This document shows, piece after piece, positions 14,590 through 21,490 of a DNA stretch of 33,251 nucleotides (its first letter is position 1; every line of letters starts with the position of its first letter). This DNA is from an uncultured Lachnospiraceae bacterium (GTDB taxonomy: Bacteria; Bacillota; Clostridia; Lachnospirales; Lachnospiraceae): the NCBI GenBank assembly GCA_947630025.1, contig CANRFZ010000025.1, forward strand, positions 1 to 33,251. The letters are read 5' to 3'. The notes beneath the pieces are model-generated. The model worked only from the letters and a program-made list of their open reading frames with translations, made no database searches and was not told the DNA's origin. Both the position numbers and the translations under genes were made by a program.

Positions 14590-15830
14590 AACTGTTCCGT
14601 GTAGAGCTGGCACGCATCCTATCCACCAAAAGCACCCTGCTGTTCGCCGCGGCAGCGCTGTTGTTATCCGTATTTCTGGCCTATATCCCCGTCACCTACG
14701 TGCACTATACGTATGAGGAAAACGGCCAGAAGATCACATTGACCGGACAGGCGGCTCTCCGCCGTCTCAAAGAGCTGCGCGGGCCTGTTGCCGGGGAGCT
14801 GACCGCCGACAAGTTAATGACAGGACTGTCAGTTTATCAGAATGCCCTCTCCCGCTACGGCGCCGTATACGGCGACGACTGTCCGGTGAATGTCAGGGCT
14901 TATACGCTCACGCCCTACTCGGAACTGATGCCCCGCCTGCGGGAAGTAACGGCGGACGCCGACACCGGATTGAGCGCGGATTATGCCGAGATCACCGCCG
15001 AGGACGCCGGAAATTTTTATGCGTTGTGCCATTCCCATCTGCACGACCTGATGCTGCTGGAGCAAAAAGACAATCCCGACGCCGTGCGGATCGCGGATGA
15101 TATGTACCGCCGGGTTCAGCCGCCCTTCTATTACTATCCGGGCTATACCGCCGATATGGTGGAGTATAGCAACCTGATCCTTTTTCTGATTATGCTGCTA
15201 TGCGCGCTGATCACCGCGCCGCTTTTCTGCTGCGAATACCAGACCGGCGCAGACGATATCCTGCGCAGCACCCGGTACGGCAGAAGGCATCTGGCCGTCG
15301 CCAAAATCCTGTGCGCCCTGTGTATCAGCCTGTCTCTCTTTACCGTGTGCATGGCTATTTTTTCGGTGGTGTCCAACTCGATCTTCGGCTGGGAATGCCT
15401 CGGCACCTCGCTGCAGCTCCTCTTTTCCGTCACCTGCCTGCTGCCGCTCACGGTGGGGCAGCTCCTGCTTCTCGTCACGGCTGCCGGCCTGATTGCCGTA
15501 ACGTCCACCGTCTGCCTGACGCTGCTCCTGTCGGCCTCCTGCAAAAATACCACTATGGCGGTAGGCATCACCGTGGCGTTGTGCCTCTTTCCCTCGCTTT
15601 TCTACATGACCGCCGGTACGGATCTGGCCGCTTATCTCCGCGTACTGCTGCCCTCCGGCGGGCTGGGCGGCTCCAACTGTTTTCTCTACGCGCTGACCTA
15701 TTACTTCGAGTTTCTGCGGATCGGTCCCTGTACCGTGTGGACGCCGTGGCTGCTGCTGGCCGTGCCGCTTGCGGAAATCCCCATATTCCTGTTCCTGACG
15801 GTGCGGACGTACTGCAGGCGGAGCCTGTAG
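14586..15830 (+). CDS. ABC-2 type permease with a large extracytoplasmic domain
   Basis: 414 aa. One hydrophobic helix near residues 17-40 is followed by about 150 residues of soluble, likely extracytoplasmic sequence, then about six membrane helices in the C-terminal half (from about 195). This is the layout of ABC-2 permeases of bacteriocin-immunity or Na+/antibiotic efflux type. It overlaps the ATPase gene by 4 bp. There is no clear intrinsic terminator after it; the hairpins at 15867-15914 lack a T run in the plus direction. The transported substrate is unknown. Confidence 0.88.
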   Translation: MKLFRVELARILSTKSTLLFAAAALLLSVFLAYIPVTYVHYTYEENGQKITLTGQAALRRLKELRGPVAGELTADKLMTGLSVYQNALSRYGAVYGDDCPVNVRAYTLTPYSELMPRLREVTADADTGLSADYAEITAEDAGNFYALCHSHLHDLMLLEQKDNPDAVRIADDMYRRVQPPFYYYPGYTADMVEYSNLILFLIMLLCALITAPLFCCEYQTGADDILRSTRYGRRHLAVAKILCALCISLSLFTVCMAIFSVVSNSIFGWECLGTSLQLLFSVTCLLPLTVGQLLLLVTAAGLIAVTSTVCLTLLLSASCKNTTMAVGITVALCLFPSLFYMTAGTDLAAYLRVLLPSGGLGGSNCFLYALTYYFEFLRIGPCTVWTPWLLLAVPLAEIPIFLFLTVRTYCRRSL

Positions 15831-15866
15831 CTATTATTTGCAAGCCTCACCCTCCTATGATAAAAT

Positions 15867-15914
15867 AGAAGCAGACTCAGCAGTCTGCTTCTCAAGAATT
15901 GCTGCGCAATTCTT
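15867..15914. repeat. Two adjacent perfect hairpins
   Basis: Hairpin 1: AGAAGCAGACT (15867-15877) pairs with AGTCTGCTTCT (15882-15892), 11 bp with a CAGC loop. Hairpin 2: AAGAATTGC (15894-15902) pairs with GCAATTCTT (15906-15914), 9 bp with a TGC loop. They are 1 nt apart, and no T run follows on the plus strand. The dispersed 33-bp element starts 3 bp further on, so both may be parts of one larger intergenic repeat. Confidence 0.85.
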
Positions 15915-15916
15915 CT

Positions 15917-15949
15917 GAAATGATTTACGTTACTGGCATCAGAGATTAT
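15917..15949 (-). repeat. Dispersed 33-bp element, copy A
   Basis: On the minus strand this is 29/33 identical by eye to plus-strand 29496-29528. Shared core: TCTCTGATG, then Y, CAGTAAC, R, TAAATCATT. The core ATGYCAGTRRCAT is close to a palindrome. It covers the region where a -35 would lie for the promoter at 15949-15957. Confidence 0.75.
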
Positions 15950-15957
15950 GGTATAAT
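15949..15957 (+). promoter_or_regulatory. Extended -10 promoter for the ComEC-like MBL gene
   Basis: TGGTATAAT matches the extended -10 TGnTATAAT perfectly. TTACTG lies 16 bp before the -10 as a weak -35. Leader about 65 nt. Confidence 0.55.
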
Positions 15958-16028
15958 AAGCGCAGACTCAGGCACTTCTCTCTGGCTTAGGAGTTATATT
16001 GCAGTTTCATGGATCATGGGGTGGGATA

Positions 16029-17735
16029 ATGGCTAATTACATAACAGATGTTCTTTCATGGTTTGTGTCCGTCGTGACACTGGTTTTGGCTTTTGCCGGA
16101 TTCTGTACCAATCCGGTCTGGGGCGTGCTGCTTGGCGGCGCTGCCGTGATCTCCAATCCGATTTTCCATAAGATCAGACAGAACAAGAAACCGCTTTTGA
16201 AACTGCTGGGGCTGGTGCCTGCGGGTGTCCTTACGGTCTTATTCTTAGCCGCAAGCCCCACGCAGCAGCCCGCATCTGAGAGTACCCTTGCGGTAAACGA
16301 TACCGTGACTGCAGATCGCTTCGCGGCGGCGGGTGATACCGCGACCACAGAGAGCCTTGCAGCCACAGAGAGCCTTATAGCCGCAGACAACAATACCTCC
16401 ACCGCCGATGGCGGCGCGGTGTCTGCCGCCGGTTATGACAATACCGGCAGTAGCGGGCAGGGCACGCCGGAGCAATATGACACGGATGTCATCTACGATC
16501 CTTCCGCCGCGGATGCCGTTGTTTCTCCGGTATCTGCATCTTCGGACATGACGAACGGCGCAAATAGCGCGGCAGACGCAGCAAACAGCGCGGTCATCTC
16601 GGCGGACATGACGGATGACACAAATGTCGCGGCGGACATGATGAATAGCGCGGGCGCTTCCGCATCCGATTCCGACAGTCTCGCAGAACTGCAGGTGCAT
16701 TTCATCGATGTGGGGCAGGGCGACGCCACGCTGCTCACCTGCGGCGGCCATGCGATGCTGATCGACGCCGGAGACAACAACAAGGGCACGACTGTGCAGC
16801 TCTATCTGGCCAAGCAGGGCGTCGATCATCTGGACTATCTGGTGCTGACGCACTCGGATGCCGACCACATCGGCGGCGCGGACGTTGTGATATCCAAATT
16901 TAACATTGACAATATCTTTTTCTCCAACTACGAACAGGACACCAAAGCCTACCGCGAGCTGATGGACACCCTGCAGGCCCGTGGCCGGACTTACACCACG
17001 CCCGCCGCCGGGGAGACCTACGCGCTGGGCGATGCTTCCTTTACGATTCTGGGACCCCTGAAAAGCTACGGAGACGCCAACAATTCTTCTATTTCGCTGA
17101 TGGTGGAACATGGGGAGAAGCGTTTTCTTTTTACGGGAGACTGTGAAGAAACCGCCGAGGCCGATCTGACGGCGAGCGGCCGGAGCCTGTCCGCCGACGT
17201 ATATCAGGCGGGGCATCACGGCAGCCGCAGCTCCTCCTCGCAGAAGCTGATGGACGCCGTTTCTCCGGCTTATGCGGTCATAAGCTGCGGGGAAGACAAT
17301 TCCTACGGACATCCCCACGCCGAAGTGCTTAACCGTTTCCGCAGCATGGGGATCAAAGTGTTTCGGACAGACGAACAGGGCAGCGTCGTGGCCGTATCGG
17401 ACGGCGCCTCTGTCACATGGAACTGTGCGCCTTCGGAGACATGGCAGGCGGGAGAGCCCAAAGGTTCGTCCGCTTCCTCTGCCGGACAGAACAACGGCTC
17501 CGGGCAGGGCAGTTCTGCCGCCGCAGGCGCAGACACCGGCAGCCAGAGCACGGACACCGCGCCTGCCGGGGATGCCGGCGGTTCGGGCCGTTATATCGGC
17601 AACGTGAATAACGGCAAGCTGCATCTGTCCTCCTGCGGGCATCTGCCCAACCCGGAGAACAGAGCGTATTTCGACACGCGGGAGGCGGCGGTGGCCGCCG
17701 GGTATGACGATCCCTGCAAATTCTGCAAACCGTAG
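16029..17735 (+). CDS. ComEC/Rec2-like metallo-beta-lactamase protein with N-terminal membrane segments and C-terminal Cys domain
   Basis: 568 aa from the ATG at 16029 (MANYITDVLSWF), preceded by GGGGTGGG; a TTG ten codons upstream (15999) is an alternative with a GGAG SD. Residues 1-75 hold two or three membrane segments. Residues about 78-215 are a low-complexity Ala/Ser/Thr/Asp linker with visible repeats (TESLAATESL; several ADMTND-like units). The MBL domain runs from about 220: HFIDVGQGDATLL, THSDADHIGG (about 273-282) and GHHGS (about 395), as in the ComEC C-terminal nuclease-like domain. A second Ser/Gly/Ala linker leads to the last 47 residues, which have HLSSCGHLP and PCKFC, resembling the Ada-type metal-binding fold found fused to such proteins. 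The MBL domain is likely exported. The role is unproven; an extracellular DNA or nucleotide hydrolase is a reasonable guess. The ComEC channel domain is absent. Confidence 0.85.
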   Translation: MANYITDVLSWFVSVVTLVLAFAGFCTNPVWGVLLGGAAVISNPIFHKIRQNKKPLLKLLGLVPAGVLTVLFLAASPTQQPASESTLAVNDTVTADRFAAAGDTATTESLAATESLIAADNNTSTADGGAVSAAGYDNTGSSGQGTPEQYDTDVIYDPSAADAVVSPVSASSDMTNGANSAADAANSAVISADMTDDTNVAADMMNSAGASASDSDSLAELQVHFIDVGQGDATLLTCGGHAMLIDAGDNNKGTTVQLYLAKQGVDHLDYLVLTHSDADHIGGADVVISKFNIDNIFFSNYEQDTKAYRELMDTLQARGRTYTTPAAGETYALGDASFTILGPLKSYGDANNSSISLMVEHGEKRFLFTGDCEETAEADLTASGRSLSADVYQAGHHGSRSSSSQKLMDAVSPAYAVISCGEDNSYGHPHAEVLNRFRSMGIKVFRTDEQGSVVAVSDGASVTWNCAPSETWQAGEPKGSSASSAGQNNGSGQGSSAAAGADTGSQSTDTAPAGDAGGSGRYIGNVNNGKLHLSSCGHLPNPENRAYFDTREAAVAAGYDDPCKFCKP

Positions 17736-17738
17736 CCT

Positions 17739-19640
17739 TTACGTGGCGATGGCGTTGCCCGTATAGAGCTGGTAATACTTGCCTTTTTCATCCAGAAGCT
17801 GCTCGTGGGTGCCGCGCTCGATGATGCGGCCCTGCTCCAGCACCATGATGCAGTCGGAGTTTTTGACCGTGGAGAGCCGGTGGGCGATGACAAAGGTTGT
17901 GCGGCCTTTCATCAGCTTATCCATACCGTCCTGCACGATGCGCTCCGTCCGCGTATCGATGGAACTGGTCGCCTCGTCTAAGATCAGCACCGGCGGATCG
18001 GCGATGGCGGCGCGGGCGATGGCGAGAAGCTGCCGCTGGCCCTGACTCAGATTTGCGCCGTCTCCCGTCAGCACCGTGTGGTAGCCGTCGGGCAGTTTCG
18101 TAATAAACTCGTCGGCATTTGCCAGTTTCGCCGCCGCGATGACTTCCTCGTCTGTGGCATCCAGCTTTCCATAACGTATGTTATCCATAACCGTTCCGGT
18201 GAAAAGATGCGTATCCTGCAGTACGATACCCAGCGAATGCCGCAGGTCGGCTTTTTTGATCTTATTGACGTTGATGCCGTCGTACCGGATCTTGCCGTCC
18301 TGAATATCGTAGAAGCGGTTGATCAGGTTCGTGATCGTCGTCTTGCCCGCGCCGGTAGAGCCGACGAAGGCGATCTTCTGTCCCGGCTCCGCGTATAGCT
18401 TCACGTCGTGGAGCACCATCTTGTCGTCGTTATAGCCGAAGTCCACGCCGTCAAACACGACGTCGCCCTTGAGCTCCACATAATCTACACTGTGGTCGGC
18501 CTGATGCTCGTGCCGCCACGCCCAGCGCCCGGTGCGCTTCGGCGTCTCCACCAGCCTGCCGTTCTCCTCCTTCACGTGCACCAGCGTCACGTAGCCGTTG
18601 TCCGCCTCGGACATCTCATCCATCATTTTAAAGATACGCTCCGCGCCCGCCATCGCCATCACGATGGAGTTGAACTGTTGACTCACTTGGTTAATAGGCA
18701 TATTAAAACTCTTGTTAAACGTTAAGAAGCTGGCCAGCTCGCCGATCGTCAGCCCGGAGATGCCGGATAGCGCCAGAATGCCTCCCACGATCGCGCACAC
18801 AACATAACTGACGTTTCCGAGCTGCGCGTTGACCGGCCCGACAATATTGACCAGATAGTTTGCCCTGTCCGCGCTATGGTACAGATCGTCGCTCAATTCG
18901 TTAAACTTTTCGATGTTTTTGTCCTCGTGGCAGAAGACCTTGACGACTTTCTGGCCCTCCATCATTTCCTCGATAAAACCGTTCACCTTGCCCAGATCCT
19001 TCTGCTGCTGCAGGAAGTAACGGCTGCTCAGCCCCGCCACCTTCTTGGTGATCACAAGCATGACGCCGACCATTAACAACGTCACCACCGTGAGCGGTAT
19101 GCTCAGAATAATCATGCTGACAAAAACGCTGATAATCGTAATCGCACTGTTAAAAATCTGCGGCAGGCTGGCGCTGATCATCTGGCGCAGCGTGTCGGTA
19201 TCGTTCGTGTAGGTTGACATAATATCTCCATGGGAGTGCGTGTCGAAATATTTGATCGGCAGCGTCTCCATGTGCGAAAACAGGTCGTCGCGCACATTTC
19301 TGAGCACGCCCTGCGTCACGTAGATCATGATATTATTATAGGCAAAAGAGGCCGCGACGCCCACCGCATAGAAGCACGCCACCCGCAGAATCGCCCCCAG
19401 CAGCGGCCCGAAGTCGGGTGCGTCCGACGTAAGCAGCGGCGTGATGTAATCGTCGATCAACCGCTGGATAAACATCGTCCCCTGCACATTGGCGAGGACG
19501 CTTATGAGGATCAGTAACGCCACCACGACAAGGTGCACGGCGTATTTCGCCGTCACGTATTTCATCAGTCTCTTGAAAACTTTTCCGGGGTTCTCTATTC
19601 TTTTGCCGCCCTGCATTCTTCTTCCCATCGGTCCCGGCAT
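17739..19640 (-). CDS. ABC exporter half-transporter, catalytically complete subunit
   Basis: 633 aa: six-helix exporter membrane domain (about 30-330) followed by a nucleotide-binding domain. Walker A GSTGAGKTT (427-435), signature LSQGQ (531-535), Walker B VLILDE (551-556, catalytic Glu556) and switch His587 are intact. An unusual 45-residue stretch (about 345-390, EADNGYVTLVHVKEEN...WAWRHEHQ) joins the two domains. The start ATG shares one base with the TGA of the partner gene (TGATG), so the two are coupled. The pair resembles BmrC/BmrD or YheI/YheH-type heterodimers, usually multidrug or lipid exporters; the substrate is unknown. The end is only 3 bp from the convergent MBL gene, with no terminator between. 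Confidence 0.93.
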   Translation of the reverse strand: MPGPMGRRMQGGKRIENPGKVFKRLMKYVTAKYAVHLVVVALLILISVLANVQGTMFIQRLIDDYITPLLTSDAPDFGPLLGAILRVACFYAVGVAASFAYNNIMIYVTQGVLRNVRDDLFSHMETLPIKYFDTHSHGDIMSTYTNDTDTLRQMISASLPQIFNSAITIISVFVSMIILSIPLTVVTLLMVGVMLVITKKVAGLSSRYFLQQQKDLGKVNGFIEEMMEGQKVVKVFCHEDKNIEKFNELSDDLYHSADRANYLVNIVGPVNAQLGNVSYVVCAIVGGILALSGISGLTIGELASFLTFNKSFNMPINQVSQQFNSIVMAMAGAERIFKMMDEMSEADNGYVTLVHVKEENGRLVETPKRTGRWAWRHEHQADHSVDYVELKGDVVFDGVDFGYNDDKMVLHDVKLYAEPGQKIAFVGSTGAGKTTITNLINRFYDIQDGKIRYDGINVNKIKKADLRHSLGIVLQDTHLFTGTVMDNIRYGKLDATDEEVIAAAKLANADEFITKLPDGYHTVLTGDGANLSQGQRQLLAIARAAIADPPVLILDEATSSIDTRTERIVQDGMDKLMKGRTTFVIAHRLSTVKNSDCIMVLEQGRIIERGTHEQLLDEKGKYYQLYTGNAIAT

Positions 19641-21391
19641 CAGTCTTCACCCTCTTTCTCATCAAAATCTCCGCTGCCACCGGTCTGGGATTCGTAGACT
19701 TCACGATAAATCTCGTTCCCCGCAAGCAGCTCCTCATGCGTGCCGTAGCCGTCGATCCTGCCGTGGTCCAGCACGATAATGTGATCCGCGTGCTCCACGC
19801 TGGAGACGCGCTGCGCGATGATAATCTTGGTCGTCTCCGGGATTTCCTCCGCAAAGGCCCGCCTGATCCGGGCGTCCGTGGCCGTGTCCACCGCGCTGGT
19901 ACTGTCGTCCAATATGAGTATCTTGGGCTTTTTCAGAAGCGCTCTGGCGATACAGAGACGCTGCTTCTGCCCGCCGGACACGTTCGTGCCGCCCTGCTCT
20001 ATGTAAGTGTGATAGCCCTCCGGCATTTTTTCGATAAATTCATCGGCGCAGGCCAGACGGCATACGCGCCGGCAGTCCTCCTCCGTGGCGTTCTCGTCGC
20101 CCCACCGCAGATTATCCAGAATCGTGCCGGAAAAGAGCACGTTCTTCTGCAGCACCACCGACACCTGATTGCGCAGGCTCTCCATATCGTACTCCCGCAC
20201 GTCGCGGCCTCCCACCAGCACGGCGCCTGCCGTCACGTCGTACAGTCTGCTGATCAGGTTGACCAGACTGGTCTTGGAACTGCCCGTTCCGCCCAGAATG
20301 CCTACCGTCTCTCCCGCGCTGATTTTCAGGTTGATATCCTGCAGCACCGCCTTGCTGCTGTCGTTATAATAGGAAAACGTCACATTCCGAAACTCCACGG
20401 AGCCGTCCGCCACTTCATAGACCGGGTTCTCCGGGTTCGTCAGGCTGCTCTCCTCGCACAGTACTTCGCAGATACGTCTGGCGCTGGCTGCGCTCATGCT
20501 CATCATGACAAAGATCATCGACAACATCATCAGGCTCATCAGGATATTCATGCAGTAAGCCAGCAGGCTCATCAGCTCGCCCGTCGTCAGCGTGTGCTGG
20601 ACGATCATCTTCGCGCCGATCCAGCTGATCAGCAGAATGCAGCTATAGACGGTAAACTGCATAACCGGCATATTCAGCACGACGCTCTTTTCCGCCTTGA
20701 CAAAAATATCGTAAATCCCCTGACTCGCCTTCTTAAACTTGGAAGTCTCATAGTCCTCCCGGACATACGCCTTGACCACACGGATGCCGCTGACGTTTTC
20801 CTGCACGGAGGCATTTAGCTCGTCGTATTTCGGAAAAGCCATCTGGAAATATTTCATGGAACGCCGGATGATAAAGGCGAGGACAACCGCCAGCAGACAC
20901 ACCGCCGCCAGATACACCGACGCCAGCTTTGCGTTGATAAAAAACGCCATCGCCATCGCGCAGATCATGCTCACCGGAGAACGGAAGCACATCCGCAGAA
21001 GCATCTGGTAGGCATTCTGGATGTTCGTCACGTCCGTGGTCATTCTGGTCACAAGCCCCGCCGTGCTGAATTTGTCCAGATTGGCAAACGAAAAAGTCTG
21101 GATCTTCTCGAACATCGCCTGCCGCAGATTTTTGGCAAAGCCGGTGGACGCGCGCGCGCCGTACTTGCCGCCCATGATGCCGCAGAAAAGCCCGCATAGG
21201 GCCGCCACGACCATCAGCCCGCCTACTATGTAGATATGCCGCATATCGCCCGCCTCTACGCCGTCGTCGATAATGGACGCCATCAGAAACGGAATCAGTG
21301 TCTCGAAAACCACTTCCAGAATCATAAAGACCGGCGTCAGAACGGAAGGCTTCTTAAATTCCTTGATCTGCGCCGCCAAAACCGATATCAC
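19640..21391 (-). CDS. ABC exporter half-transporter, degenerate-site subunit
   Basis: 583 aa from a GTG at 21391 with AAGGAG 10 nt upstream. Membrane domain about 15-310, nucleotide-binding domain after 330. Walker A is GGTGSSKTS (367-375). Signature VSGGQ (471-475) is good, but the Walker B catalytic Glu is Asp496 (ILILDD) and the switch His is Gln527 (IIAQRVS). Such changes mark the subunit that contributes the non-hydrolytic site in heterodimeric exporters; its intact signature motif completes the active site of the partner at 17739-19640. Together they form one exporter in the cytoplasmic membrane. Confidence 0.93.
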   Translation of the reverse strand: MISVLAAQIKEFKKPSVLTPVFMILEVVFETLIPFLMASIIDDGVEAGDMRHIYIVGGLMVVAALCGLFCGIMGGKYGARASTGFAKNLRQAMFEKIQTFSFANLDKFSTAGLVTRMTTDVTNIQNAYQMLLRMCFRSPVSMICAMAMAFFINAKLASVYLAAVCLLAVVLAFIIRRSMKYFQMAFPKYDELNASVQENVSGIRVVKAYVREDYETSKFKKASQGIYDIFVKAEKSVVLNMPVMQFTVYSCILLISWIGAKMIVQHTLTTGELMSLLAYCMNILMSLMMLSMIFVMMSMSAASARRICEVLCEESSLTNPENPVYEVADGSVEFRNVTFSYYNDSSKAVLQDINLKISAGETVGILGGTGSSKTSLVNLISRLYDVTAGAVLVGGRDVREYDMESLRNQVSVVLQKNVLFSGTILDNLRWGDENATEEDCRRVCRLACADEFIEKMPEGYHTYIEQGGTNVSGGQKQRLCIARALLKKPKILILDDSTSAVDTATDARIRRAFAEEIPETTKIIIAQRVSSVEHADHIIVLDHGRIDGYGTHEELLAGNEIYREVYESQTGGSGDFDEKEGED

Positions 21392-21422
21392 TCTGCATCA
21401 ACTCCTTTTTTCATACATATCT

Positions 21423-21451
21423 ATTAGATGCCAAAGAAAAATAATTGTCAA
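21423..21451 (-). promoter_or_regulatory. Sigma-A promoter of the ABC exporter pair
   Basis: On the minus strand TTGACA (21451-21446), a 17-bp spacer and TCTAAT (21428-21423). Start codon at 21391, so the leader is only about 30 nt. Confidence 0.8.
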
Positions 21452-21490
21452 GAAATTAAACAGAAATTTCACAAGACTTTTAGAATTATC

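Noticed and set aside
16245..17642. 465-codon minus-strand open frame opposite the ComEC-like gene
   Set aside because: The plus-strand frame has clear MBL motifs; the minus frame is a shadow created by repetitive GC-rich codons.
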